A stretch of DNA of 64,000 nucleotides from Limonium bicolor (lineage: Eukaryota; Streptophyta; Magnoliopsida; Caryophyllales; Plumbaginaceae): the NCBI GenBank assembly GCA_023374045.1, contig CM041779.1:268966131-269030130 (forward strand). The letters run 5' to 3'. How positions within the stretch are numbered: position 1 is the stretch's first letter; the number at the start of each line of letters is the position of its first letter. Shown here in pieces: positions 28,590-40,876 of this stretch. A program made the position numbers and the translations under genes. Under the pieces are notes generated by a model, which worked only from the letters and a program-made list of their open reading frames with translations, did no database searches and was not told the DNA's origin.

Positions 28590-28790
28590 TCGGTAAGGTA
28601 ACTTCGTCTCGTCATAACTTCTTCGTCTCTCATTCAAAATTCTAGTTCAATAGCTCGTTTGTAGATCTCTGATCCTTCTACAATTTTCATGTTAACGACC
28701 AAGGCTGATTCGTAACCATTTGGAAGAGCGAGGTGCCTAAAGTTCATGGTTCGTCATCACATAAAATCATAGAAAAACGCAAGGTAAACT
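28590..28790 (+). other. Splice-donor-like motifs conserved between E and G
   Basis: GGTAAGGTAACTTCG (about 28592) and GCAAGGTAAACTCG (about 28779) correspond to CAGGTAACTTCG and GAAGGTAAACTCG on the minus strand of G (18780-18771 and 18581-18571). Confidence 0.45.
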
Positions 28791-31700
28791 CGTAACTTTA
28801 GGACTAGATTTCTTTCTCTATATTGCAAATTAGATTAAGTTCTTGCTACCAATCTGTAGATCTATATCTCCTCTTTCGAATAAGCCCAATAACTTGTCCT
28901 AACTCGATCTGTGCTGCAACTTATGATTCAGCAAAGTTGGACCTTCAACAACTCATAGAAGTTGCAATTTTCCAGAATAAGACTCGAAATCCCTTGTTGG
29001 CGTAATTCTGGTACGATTCAGACTAAATTCCTCCGATAATGTCACTCTATTTGCCATTTTCGAACAAACCCCTCAACCAATTTAACATATAATGCATCGT
29101 ATGGCGATAATTGGAAGGAATTCGAATTCCCAAACCGCATAAACCCTACTTGTATTTACCCAGAATCGATTATCTAGTTTCCTTGCGTTATAGCTCACGA
29201 AATCGGTACTATTAGATTCGTCTTTGAATTTCGAATCCATAGAAACAAAAATCATCGAATTTGGTTCTGTAGATTTTGAGGAATTGATGAAATAGAACTC
29301 AGCGTTCCAGGGCCGTCCGATCGTAGTTAGGAGAAACGGACGACCGAGATTAAAACGTGGGAGTTTAAGTTGTATTAGTTTAATATGTATTCCAGAATAA
29401 AACCCTAACTTGCTGAATTTGTTTAATGACATTCCCGAATGTATTTTGACACGAAAGTTTAACCATATATTCCTTATAAAATATAGTTATTATGATGTAA
29501 ATTAATATGGGTTTTGAGTTTTTAAACGTAAGTTATAATTTTTATAAGTTTTGAGTATTATGGAATTATTTAGATAATTTAGACAGATATTTTTATGAAA
29601 TAAAAATTTTATAATATGTCTAAAATATCATAGTTACTATATATTAAATTTGGGAATTTTTGGACAAGTGTAAATGGGTTTAAAAATTGTGTTTATGAAT
29701 TTTTCATAAGATATATTATAATATTTGGTTTTTAATGTAACCAAAAATTAAAGTATAGTTGAATAATAAACTTTATAGGTTGAAAATAATATAATAAGAC
29801 TAAACTAACATTTAATACATAATGTTAATAAATACTTTTGGGTATAAACTTTTAAGTGTAGTAGAAATTCTATATATATATACATAAAAGAAATAAGATA
29901 GTAACTTAGGTTAAATCAAGGGATTAAATTAATCTTCATTTATATTAATTATATAAAATTGAAGTTAAAATACTTAATTGAAACTAAGGAAAATACCTTA
30001 TTTATAAACCATATATTGGATGTAGATTATGTAAAAGTTAATAGAAAAAATTAAATAAAATAAAACTACATAAAGAATATCTAGAGTAAATCCTAATATA
30101 TATACATAAAAAGAAATAAAAAATAAAAGAAAAGAAATAAAATACATGAAGGAATTAATAAGTTAAACTAAACCCATACATAATACTATTTCAAGAATAT
30201 TATATGAGGCGGTATTAAATTATGGTTATTAAACTTAAAGAGTTATCTTTGAACTTCTAAGATTTATATATACATATTAAAATACATGTACAATATTATT
30301 TTCCAATGATCAGGATGCAAATCTATAATTTGGTTAAGTAATTAATATTAGGACTAAGGAATATTGTAATCAGGTTACATAAAATGTTACACCAAATAGA
30401 TCTTATTATATAATTAATAATAAGTAAATGAAATACTTTTACATCTAAATGTGAAGTGGATTAGTAAGTCTAGATTTAGTAATTTCATAACATTTATAGT
30501 ATTGAACGATAACTTAATATTTTACGATAAAATCACTAAAAGGATTATGAAGATATAAAACTATATTAAACTATGATTAGGAAATTAATCTAAATAATAA
30601 TCCTTAAGTTCTTGGCATTAGATAAGCCATATGAAATACATTTATAACATTAATTACCAATACTTAGGATGTGAGTTTATAATTAAGTGATGTGTTTAGT
30701 AGTTAGAATTTATAAAAAGGTTTATAAATAGAAATTAGATACTTAAAACCTTTGAACCTTTATTTAGAGGAAACTAAGTTACATAAGAGATTATATTGAT
30801 TTACCTTTTGACACTAGAACATGTTAATATGTCATTTGAATATAAGGTATGATGATTTTTCGGAATAGATGATCTTATTAAATAATTGACAATTTCACTT
30901 ACGAATAAGAATTTGATTCTTAGATGGATTCTACCTTATGTAAGATATATTGTCCATCCTAAATACAATAAAGGAATTAATTTATTAAGGTATTCCTTTG
31001 AAACCTTAGGTTTTGTAAACAATTCTACTAAAACTAAATTGACAAACCTAGAAATTAATAAAACGAAAAGCCTGTCGGGTTGCAAAAATCCCGGTCACTA
31101 TAGTATAGAAAGTTAAGCAACCAGGTATCAAACTACGGGACTTGAATAAATAAGCCTAAGTCCTAAGAAAACTGGAAATTTAGGGGGTTGTGAATTGTTT
31201 TTGTAACTGAATTGAGAAAACGCAAATCAAAGTTTAAATAAACGATTAATGGAAGAAAATGTTAAGGTTGGTAAAATGAATGGAACTCCGGGTCTGGGCT
31301 GTTCTTTGCTGGATAAATCTAGTGAAATCTACAATTCAATTATGAGAAACAGAAAGGCCAATTCTTAAGCTCTCTTCGATCCTAAATCTTAGTTAAAGGA
31401 AGAGCTCACCTATCAGAACATGTCAACTCTAATCTAGAAGTTGGCAAAACACATATAGGCGGATTACGTGCGAAGAATTATTAGCTTTTGTAGGAAAAAT
31501 TATCTATCCGACTAATCTTTCCCAAATCTCCAGGTTAATTCGAACTTCCTATTAGTCACATTGTCTGTTCCTAACAGGATTCGCAAAACGACTCTATAAA
31601 TGCGCAAATTTAATAGAGAAGATAAATGGTAATCATTAACCTAGAAACAATCCATAACAATCCCATAATCAAATTGCAGAATTCCTAACTAAATTGAGTC

Positions 31701-32041
31701 CATCGCGAACAACCCTACCCCAGAGTTAATCCCTACTAGCTAGACATTACAAAGAAGCAGATAAATACAATCAAAAGAGAATTCATCTAAGGGAAGAAAA
31801 ACCCTCGAATTGAGCGATTATACAGACTCAGAGACTGCCGGCGCAAGGTTGAAGATGATGGTCTGACTCCCTTCTGTCGATGCTCCTCCTCAATGATGAT
31901 AATCTGCTTGATGAATGAGGATGAAGGTGAAGCTGATGCTGATGGTGTGGATGAGTGGAAAGAGCGTTGTTTTTTACCAGCGTGAGAGTGACGTGATGTA
32001 ATGATCGATAATCTGATACCTCCTTCACTCAGATTAGGTCA

Positions 32042-32050
32042 CTTAAATAG
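32042..32050 (-). promoter_or_regulatory. TATA-like box in the Athila-1 3' LTR
   Basis: CTATTTAAG on the minus strand lies about 55 bp downstream (in sense) of the GTCCGAAC array. The partner LTR has it at 38099-38107. Confidence 0.5.
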
Positions 32051-32103
32051 AATTTCCTCCTCTTTTCCCTTCAAAACTCCGAACTTCTGGTGAGATTTTA
32101 GTC

Positions 32104-32375
32104 GCGTCCGAACATTGGTCCGACCTTCAATGTTCGGACACATTGTTTTGAGTGCTCCAATTCCAAAAATCTCGACTTGTGTCCGAACTTGGATGTTCGG
32201 ACACAAGTTCGGACATGCAGCGTAGGTCAGACTTTCGACTTTTCCCATTGTGATTCTCGAACCATGTCCGAACATCGAAGTTAGGACTGAAGTTCGGACA
32301 TTTCATCAGGCACAGCACACGAACTCTCGACTTGCGTCCGAGCTTGGAAGTTCGGACACAAGCTCGGACATACCT
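32104..32375. repeat. GTCCGAAC/GTTCGGAC inverted-repeat array, Athila-1 3' LTR
   Basis: At least nine GTCCGA or TCGGAC arms in about 270 bp form overlapping palindromes, for example GTCCGAACTTGGATGTTCGGAC (broken here) with arms GTCCGAAC and GTTCGGAC. It sits in U3, upstream of the TATA-like box. Confidence 0.8.
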
Positions 32376-32616
32376 TCAAAATCCTCTAAATTCATCGTTT
32401 TGACTTGAATTCGACCCCCGTTTGTTGCATCATCTCCCTCGTGAGTTAATCTATTGTTTCCTCGGCTTTTCTCTGCATTTAACATAGAAAAAGGTATCAA
32501 GCCTTAACAAACAACAAACCAAAGGAAAACGTAAGATAAGTATGTAATATTATCGATGCGCGTATAAAAATAAGGCATTAAAGACCACTAAAACCATTCA
32601 TATTTCACACTCATCA

Positions 32617-32631
32617 AACCTCCTCACACTT
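32617..32631 (-). other. Polypurine tract of Athila-1
   Basis: AAGTGTGAGGAGGTT on the minus strand is immediately followed by the 3' LTR start TGATGAGTG. Confidence 0.85.
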
Positions 32632-34116
32632 AACCTTTGCTTGTCCTCAAGCAAATCAGGAGTAAGATATCTCAGAATGCCTTAGGGCCAAACCTTGGGA
32701 TTGAACAAAATAAGAAGGAGTTAAGCCACAATAACCACCCAAGAATCGATCTGCTCTTAACTTCATGTCTCTTAAACAATGAAGCACGCTTTTAAAACAA
32801 AAGATTATGAAGAAGTCAGATCACGAAGTCAAAACGTAGAGTAACTCAGAACCTTCCAACCTTTTCTCTTCTCAAACCCGTGGATGACAAGGGGTGTGAA
32901 GTACTGTCATATTCCGCAGAACCTTTCAACAGCACGTACTCATGATCTAATTAAAGGATTTGCCATAAACATAAGACTTTAAAGAGCTTCCTCTTTTTTC
33001 TTTTGCATACATATTAATTTTTTTCCACGCAAATAATTCATCCCCCAGACTTTTCTCTCCATCCTTGTAACAGTATTGGGTCTTTTATCCCAGATCAGAC
33101 GATCTTAGGTAAATGGGTGATGAAGCACCCCAAGGACTTAATAACCGGATGGAAGAGGCCTGTTTTGGTTCAGAAAATAACTCAGATCAGAGGAGTACCT
33201 TGCCTTTATCCTTCATTCCAGACATTCTCATCATCCCCAAGGTTCCAGGTTAAACCAGTTCTGACTCCACGACTAACTTGTCCACAGACATTTAACAAAA
33301 TTCAGTCATTTCCAAAATACGAAAACACACAGCTTTGAGCAAACCAACCCTTAAGGTCATCACCGGATTCAACTCCACAACTAAAGATCCACCCAAGTAT
33401 TCAACACCAAGAAGCACTCTAAGGAAATTACCCCCATATAGCCCAAAACCAAACAAAGATTAGTGCGAGATGCAAAATAAATGGCTGACACATTCAGAAA
33501 GATCTCCCCCTTCCTCACACTTAATGAGGAGCAATGTCCGCATTGTTCAGAAAATTATCACAAGAAAGAGATCGTACTAAATGTGTCAGACTCACAAGGG
33601 TGGAAGTGAAGAGTTACAGAGTTATACACGTTAAAGCACGGGCCAAACATAAACCAAAAGAAAAAGAAACTGAAAACTCCCCTGATTTATTTTGTGATTG
33701 ATTGAGGAAGAAGGTCTTCCTCACACTTAGTGTCCTGGTAGGGGAGAATGTTTCCTCACACTTGCTTCCAAGCAAGAGTCCGGCATGAAGTCATCAAGGT
33801 AAAGCATACTTGCACAAGTTCAACAAACAAAACAGAGAAGTATGATAGAATCATCGCATTAGTGACAACCAGTGCTTGCAGTTCAGAAGAAGAACAAACT
33901 AAAAACGAAATAAAGAAAAATACAACGCACATAAACTAAAAGGAACAAAATCCAAAATAACTGAAAAATAAAATCACAAAGAGGTCCAAAAATGGCTTCC
34001 AAACAAAAGTAGCATAATCCACAAAATCATCACTGTGGGGGCGGGTAGTACACCTGCCACTGCTGAAACTGAGCGAGCAGAGCCTCATAGTCGTCTTGAG
34101 AGCGGCGTGCCTGCTG
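32632..34116 (-). other. Long 3' non-coding region of Athila-1
   Basis: About 1.5 kb between the end of the coding remnant and the PPT, without recognisable coding. Its LTR-proximal 900 bp share collinear blocks with the same region of Athila-2 (42712-43640), for example TTGCTTGTCCTCAAGCAAA and CGTACTCATGATC. Confidence 0.7.
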
Positions 34117-36743
34117 CTATAGAGTCTCGATCTCCGCCTGATAGCGATGATCCATCTCCATGAAACGAGACTCTAGCTGAGTAAACTCATAGCGAGTGAC
34201 ATACTCGCTCCCAGGGGCTGGCAGTGCAAGAAATGCCTCTTCCTCTTCAGCTGTAGCAGTAGGAGCGGGCTCTAACGGACCCTCACCCGCCTCTCGCTGG
34301 CGCTTCTGTTGTCGCGGGGCGGCCTTCTTCCTCCATTCCCTCCCGTCAAACTCGAACCACATCTTCTTCAGGAAGGGGGAGATCTTTCTTTTGTCAACAT
34401 CAATGACAGTCTTAGCAGTTCGTAGGAACGGTCTACCCAAAATTAATGGCACTTCAACATCCTCATCCATATCAAGAATGACAAAATCAGCAGGGAAGAA
34501 GAAGTTACCAACACCTACCACAACATTCTCAACCATACCACGAGGTTTGATTGAGGAACGATCAGCTAATTGCAAATTAAAATTGATTGGGACAAGCTCA
34601 CCAGCATGAAGCTTCCTAAACATTGAATAAGGCATCAAATTTATACTCGCTCCAAGGTCGCAGAGTCCAAACCTACAGTCCATGTCTCCAATGGTGCAAG
34701 GGATGATGGGCTGCCCTGGATCTCCACACTTTGGAGGAAGCTTCTGCTGGATGGCTGCAGAGCACGTCTCTGTCAGCTGAACAATCTCACTTTCCTTGAA
34801 CTTTCGCTTGTTAGAAATCAAATCCTTCACAAAGCGAGCATAATTAGGCATCTACTTGATAGCATCAATCAAGGGGATATTAATAGTAAGCTTCGAAAAC
34901 ACACTCAAAAATTTCCTAAATTGATCATCAAGTTCTTTTTCTTTCAATCTATTAGGGAAAGGAAGTTCCTTAGGAACCACCTTACCCTTGGAGTTTTTAG
35001 CAATCAAAGTATGAGAAGGGGAAGAAATAGGAGCCTGGGTCTCCTCAACAACTACCTCAGGAGGGGCTGAGGGCCCTGACGGTGCACCAGTGCTAGAAGA
35101 AGGACGACCGGTCTCCTCGTTAGCTTGATCCTCAGCCACTTGATCTCTATTCATCAGCTGCTTCCCACTTCTTAAGGTAACTGCTGCTACCTCTTCAGAA
35201 TCTGAACAGTCCTCAACTACCACGGCTTCTGAGACCGACACTGCCTTCAACTATGCTTTAGGATTGGGGTCTGGTTGGGAAGGCAGTGATCCAGAAGGTC
35301 TCTGCTGTAGGAGGAACTGAGTCAACTGACTCATCGTTCCCTGTATCTCCACCATGGCGTTCTTGAGTTTTTGCTGACCAGCTGCCAGATTCTAATTTAT
35401 TACTGTTTGTTGCTCTTGAGAAGCCATCAGTTTATCCATCATCTCCTTAAGATTCGTATTGTTTGAGCTCAGTGATGGTTGCTGAGCTTGAGACTGCTGT
35501 GGCCTAAACTGATTGTATGGGGGCCTAACAAAACCGGGTGGTCCTCCCTGACTCGTCCTCTGAGGCTGCATCTGATGTGAGTTGAGGGCGTTACTCGGAT
35601 TTCCGTACCTCAGGTTTGGATGCTGATTCTGCATCCAAGGCTGCCTGTTGTACTGACCAATTGCATGCGCCTCCTCGGTCTGCCTCATCTCAGCAAACCA
35701 TCGGGCAGTCCTCATAATCATGGCTGTCTCCGCACTGAGAACAGCATACCTCATTTGGACCAGTAGACACCTTCTTCCGTTCTTGACAGATTGCACAGAT
35801 GTCTGTCCCATATGATGCTGCTCGAGCATCTTCTTCCCCATGTTACCCCACTGTGGTACTTAAATGGGACTGCTCAGCAGCAATTTGCTCCATCATAGGA
35901 TCTGGAGTCCGAGAGGAAGTCTGCCCAACTGTGAAAAACTCTTCCACCACTGTTGCTCCACTGGCAGAGCTCCTCGCAGTAGGACTCCATGGCCGACATA
36001 AACTCTTCTCTTCTCCTTTAGCCAGCAAATTTCCACCAAGTGCAGCTCTGACCTCACCTCTATGCTCATCTCTCAGCCCTTGGAAGAACCCCTGAGCCAA
36101 CGATGTTTTGGTCTGACCGTGATGAGGGCACTGGCGGAGCAGCTCCTTGAATCTATCCCAAGCTTCGCAGATTGTCTCACTGCCGGACTGTCTGAAGGCG
36201 GTCAGGTCAGCGATCATCTGTCTGGTCCTGGAGATGGGGATGTACTTCTCGTTAAAACCTTTCCGTCATCAGCTCCCAGGTGGTGATGATACCTGGTGGT
36301 AGACGATGGAACCACTTCGATGCTTCCCCTGATAGACTGTGCTGAAAATAAGCACAACCGAGCATACTCCTCTAGCCCCTGAGACACCCCAACCCCAACG
36401 AATCCAGATGAACTAAGAAACGATGGACATGGTCGAGCGCATCAGCCGGGTCTGCGCCTGAGAAGGTCCCTAATGGATGATTCCTGACAGCATTTGTTTG
36501 ATGGCTTGGTTTTAGCTTTTGCTATTCTGCTGTTAACTCTGGTGTGAGATTTGGTAGAGTTACAGGTCCTCTTCTAGGGGCAGCTGGCGGGCAATTTATT
36601 CTTCCCAATGTGGCTTGCTCATTATTTGCTGGTCCGTTAGCAGCCATGGTGAAGGTAAGTGCTCTTCTTGCCCTACGAGCTGTACGGTTGATCTCTGGGC
36701 CTAGATTGAATCTTGGTGGGCCTCGAGATCGGGTACCGTGCAT
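34117..36743 (-). pseudogene. Athila-1 gag-protease polyprotein, broken, with pol deleted
   Basis: Retrotransposon capsid/nucleocapsid and aspartic protease, read right to left. The Gag segment ending IADLTAFRQSGSETICEAWDR...FFQGL (36217-35843) is the retrotransposon gag family. A zinc knuckle C-x2-C-x3-H-x4-C (CSQCGDSHDYEDC) lies at 35743-35705 in a frame other than the longest local ORF. The protease active-site motif DLGASINLMP is at 34659-34630. Frames change at about 36220 (before the IADL segment) and near the knuckle; stops lie at 35390, 35250 and 34851. After the protease the frame runs directly into a charged segment (WFEFDGREW...) and a Glu/Gln-rich tail that I do not recognise. RT, RNase H and integrase are missing at that join. 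Not translatable as one protein. Confidence 0.88.
35705..35743 (-). other. Zinc-knuckle coding segment of Athila-1 gag
   Basis: CSQCGDSHDYEDC has the spacing C-x2-C-x3-H-x4-C expected of a nucleocapsid knuckle, a likely RNA-binding motif. The homologous Athila-2 site (51499-51462) has lost one base between His and the last Cys. Confidence 0.75.
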
Positions 36744-37041
36744 TCACCAAACACCTGCACAGTTACACAAATAAAACACAAGTTTTTAAGTTAGTGGCTG
36801 TATGAACAGAACCGAACACAACAAATAAAAAATGCGTATAAACAACTATGAAAATGCTGAATGTAAAATAAAGCACAATTGTTCAAACGGAATAAATTCA
36901 AAACTATTCTGAAAATCAAAACAAAACTAGCAAACGCAGAATTAAGACTATAATCGAGTTCAAAACAAAAAGGAAATAAATAGCAAATAAAACAAAGTAA
37001 AAACAATTGACAACCAGGGCAAAGGACTTGACAGAGTCAAG

Positions 37042-37059
37042 TCCCCGGCAACGACGCCA
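37042..37059 (-). other. Primer binding site of Athila-1 (tRNA-Asp type)
   Basis: TGGCGTCGTTGCCGGGGA on the minus strand is the Athila-type PBS, attributed from memory to tRNA-Asp, with one apparent change. It lies 17 bases from the LTR end. Confidence 0.8.
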
Positions 37060-37076
37060 TTTTGCAAACAGAAAAA

Positions 37077-38670
37077 TGTTCTACTAAAACTAAATTGACA
37101 AACCTAGAAATTAATAAAAACGAAAAGCCTGTCGGGTTGCAAAAATCCCGGTCACTATAGTATAGAAAGTTAAGCAACCAGGTATCGAACCACGGGACTT
37201 GAATAAATAAGCCTAAGTCCTAAGAAAACTGGAAATTTTGGGGGTTGTGAATTGTTTTTGTAACTGAATTGAGAAAACGCAAATCAAAGTTTAATAAATG
37301 ATTAATGGAGAAAATGTTAAGGTTGGTAAAATGAATGGAACTCCGGGTTTGGGCTGTTCTTTGCTGGATAAATCTAGTGAAATCTACAATTCAATTATGA
37401 GAAATGGAAAAGGCCAATTCTTAAGCTCTCTTCGATCCTAAATCTTAGTTAAAGGAAGAGCTCACCTATCAGAACATGTCAACTATAATCTAGAAGTTGG
37501 CAAACACATATAGGCGGATTACGTGCGAAGAATTATTAGCTTTTGTAGGAAAAATTATCTATCAGACTAATCTTTCCCCAAATCTTGAGGTTAATTCGAA
37601 CTTCCTATTAGTCACCTTGTTTGTTCCTAACAGGATTCGCAAAACGACTCTATAAATGCGCAAATTTAATAAGAAGATAAATGGTAATCATTACCCTAGA
37701 AACAATCCATTACAATCCCATAATCAAATTGCAGAATTCCTAACTAAATTGAATCCATCGCGAACAACCCTACCCTAGAGTTAATCCCTACTAGCCAGAC
37801 ATTACAAAGAAGCAGATAAATACAATCAAAACAAGAGAATTCATTTAAGGGAAGAAAAAACCCTCGAATTGAGCGATTATCCAGACTTAGAGACTGCTGG
37901 CGCAAGGTTGAGGATGATGGTCTGACTCCCTTCTGTCGATGCTCCTCCTCAATGATGATAATCTGCTTGATGAATGTGGATGAAGGTGAAGCTGATGCTG
38001 ATGGTGTGGATGAGTGGAAAGAGCGTTGTTTTCCCAGCGTGAGAGTGACGTGATGTAATGATCAATAATCTGATACCTCCTTCACTCAGATTAGGTCACT
38101 TAAATAGAATTTCCTCCTCTTTCCCTTCAAAACGCCAAACTTCTGGTGAGATTTTAGTCGCGTCCGAACATTGGTCCGACCTTCAATGTTCGGACACATT
38201 GTTTTGAGTGCTCCAATTCCAAAAATCTTGACTTGTGTCCGAACTTGGATGTTCGGACACAAGTTCGGACATGCAGCGTAGGTCAGACTTTCGACTTTTC
38301 CCATTGTGATTCTCGAACCATGTCCGAACTTCGAAGTTAGGACTGAAGTTCAGACATTTCATCAGGCACAGCACACAAACTCTCGACTTGCGTCCGAGCT
38401 TGGAAGTTTGGACACAAGCTCGGACATACCTTCAAAATCCTCTAAATTCATCGTTCTGACTCCAATTCGACCCCCGTTTGTTGCATTATCTCCCTCGTGA
38501 GTTAATCTACTGTTTCCCGGCTTTTCTCTGCATTTAACATAGAAAAAGGTATCAAGCCTTAACATACAACAAACCAAAGGAAAATGTAAGATAAGTGTGG
38601 ATATTATCGATGCGCGTATAAAAATTAGGCATTAAAGACCACTAAAACCATTCATATTTCACACTCATCA
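37077..38670 (-). repeat. 5' LTR of Athila-1
   Basis: It starts TGTTCTACT and ends CTCATCA. It carries a TATA-like CTATTTAAG at 38107-38099 and the inverted-repeat array at 38158-38430, upstream of it in sense. Confidence 0.93.
38158..38430. repeat. GTCCGAAC/GTTCGGAC inverted-repeat array, Athila-1 5' LTR
   Basis: Same array as 32104-32375. A few arms differ, for example AAGTTTGGAC for AAGTTCGGAC, consistent with C-to-T decay at CpG. Confidence 0.8.
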
Positions 38671-39797
38671 AACAACTTAAGACGTATTTAAGACTTAAGT
38701 TTATTAAAGTTTAGTATAAAAGGATTATACATAGTCTATAGAGGGAATGTGTGTTAAAATAAAATATTTAGGAATTAAATGTAAGCAAGGATACATAAAA
38801 GGTTATCTTAAAACGCCTTATTATATAGTTAATGATAAAGTAAATAATATACCTTGGGAATACTAAATGTAAGAGTTCGATAAATCTAAGTTAACTATAA
38901 TATAGTTATTCAAGATGAGAAGCAATTTAACATCTTATGATAAGATTATTAGATGGTTTTAATAAAAGTCATTCTGAACTAAACATAAGATAAATGAGTT
39001 TAGTAACTCAATTAAGTTATAATAAAATGCATCTACAACACTATGATTCCAATATACAGGATGTAGATCTTAATTAAGTTAAGGGGAAAACTTAATCATA
39101 ATGGATTATCTAGTAGATATTGGTAAAATACATAATCATTACATTGTGAAATAATAGTATATTATTATAAGATAAACCCATCATAAGTCATAATACGATG
39201 TTTATCCTAAAGTAAGAATAAAGGTATTGAGCTTAAGAATTATTATTGAGATTCTAAGATTAATTGAGTAATATAAAATGCACTTATGATATAAAGGTCT
39301 CAAAAGTTTGAGTGTGAGAATTACGGTTAAGTATTAGTAAAGTGGATAAGAGTGGAACAATTAACAAGTGTTAATAAAATACATTCCTTGGTCTTACAAC
39401 CTTGGGCTATACAACCTTCTAAAATAAGTCAACGGTTATACGTAACATTTAAGCGAGGGCTTACAAGATAATTGGGATTTAGAAATAAGAGAGAGGAATT
39501 TATTTAGGTTTAACTTAGGCTACAGGTTATTGATGATAGACTATCTTTAATGTTCCTCAAAGTGTTGTTGAATGTTTACACGAGTCTACTAGAACTGCTA
39601 CAGCATTAACCAGGTACGATTTCTCGTACTCAGATACTTTGTTAACGGACTTTATGGAATGTTTTGGAAAATGCCAACTGATCTTGAATGGATTTCAAAA
39701 GGAACTGTTGTGTGACTAACTCAGCTTGATGTGACTAACTGAGCCTTGAATGTGAAACTTCCTTGGTTATTGGTTCCTCATATCTAGTTGTTTCATT

Positions 39798-40105
39798 AGA
39801 TATTAACTGCCAAGGGTTTACGCTTCTACACTCTGTAGGACTGAGTGTTTTGGTATTGCTCTTGTGCAGTTAATGATCTAGTGGGGTAACTGGGAATATA
39901 GGAAAATATATGGTATTGGTAAATTCTTCCTTTGGACTATGGGTATTGTTTCATCCATGAGTCGAGTTTGATCAGCCTTATTGGGAATGGATTCTTTCTA
40001 TTGGATATTAATTGCTGAGGGTTTACGCCTCTGCACTCTGTAGGACTGAGTGTTTTGGTATTGCCCTTGTGTAGTTAATAATCTAGTGGGAATATGGGAA
40101 AATGT
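39798..40105. repeat. 205-bp tandem duplication in LTR E
   Basis: Segments beginning TATTAACTGCCAAGGG (39801) and TATTAATTGCTGAGGG (40006) continue alike for about 100 bp, through CACTCTGTAGGACTGAGTG. The LTRs of G have the segment once (around 14890-14960). Confidence 0.75.
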
Positions 40106-40182
40106 CAATCTTGGTACTGAGCATGGATTATTTCTATTAAGTGGTGCACACAGTTTTCACCGATGACTGAGAACGGGTCGGT

Positions 40183-40263
40183 GGCAGCGGAGGTCTGTTA
40201 TACCTCGTCCATATGGACAACTGACAGCGGAGGTCTGTTTACCTCGTCCTTGTGACAACTGAC
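40183..40263. repeat. 40-bp tandem repeat x2 in LTR E
   Basis: CAGCGGAGGTCTGTT, then ACCTCGTCC, then ACAACTGA, occurs twice in tandem at the place where G has its 46-bp array. Confidence 0.7.
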
Positions 40264-40680
40264 TGGCGGCGGGGGCCCTCTCTCCCATTGGTTTATTCCA
40301 CTCTTGAGTATATTTGGTCTATGGGAATCAGCTTTCTGAAATGGTGGAGAAATAAACTGTTTACCACGGGTTATGGGTATTCATATCATTCCTAGTCCTT
40401 TGTGACTACCTGGGTCTATCTCTTCTTAACTAGAATTGGTTCTAACATCGATAATGGATGCTTACTAACTATATGGTGTGACTTCTTAAGTGGTTGACTT
40501 GGTTTTAAAGTTCTTTGTCTCTATCTTTGCCTTGTTCTCTTTTTCTCTATAACTTGATTGTTTTGAAGTGCTTTTTCTCTATTTACTTTTAAGAGTTTGT
40601 TTTCATGTTACTGTTTTATTTGGGGAACTATGTTTTAATTTATTGCTTTAGAGAATTGTACCAGTTCCATTCACTAGTAC

Positions 40681-40876
40681 AAAACAGGCTTACCGTAGCG
40701 CCCCTATTGCAGCGGTTGTAAGAGGAACCCCTAAAATAGGATGTTTTAAAATTTTCACGTCACCTACCGCAGCGGTTCCTAGCTAACAATCGCTGCGGTA
40801 GGTGACGCGAAAATTTTAAAACGTCCTATTGCAGCGGTTCATCTTACACCCGCTGCAATAGGGGCGCCGCGGTAGG
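40681..40876. repeat. Near-perfect 190-bp foldback at the left end of the CACTA
   Basis: The two halves (about 40684-40776 and 40779-40874) are reverse complements over most of about 92 bases. Outer arms hold GCGCCCCTATTGCAGCGG; inner arms hold AAAATTTT and CACCTACCGCAGCG. The loop is AGCTAACA-like. Confidence 0.8.

Larger units (their letters stand above)
31023..32616 (-). repeat. 3' LTR of Athila-1
   Basis: It aligns base for base with 37077-38670 apart from scattered changes. Its outer end begins TTCTACT where the partner has TGTTCTACT, so the terminal TG is missing. It ends CTCATCA. Confidence 0.93.
31018..38675 (-). mobile_element. Athila-1: internally deleted Athila-type Ty3/Gypsy element with TSD AACAA
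   Basis: LTRs at 31023-32616 and 37077-38670 (each 1594 bp) are flanked by AACAA at 31018-31022 and 38671-38675. The minus orientation follows from the PBS left of the right LTR and the PPT right of the left LTR. The interior (32617-37076) encodes only broken gag and protease; RT, RNase H and integrase are absent, so it is non-autonomous. PBS type, LTR ends, gag/protease motifs and 3' non-coding region match Athila-2. It sits in LTR E. Confidence 0.93.
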
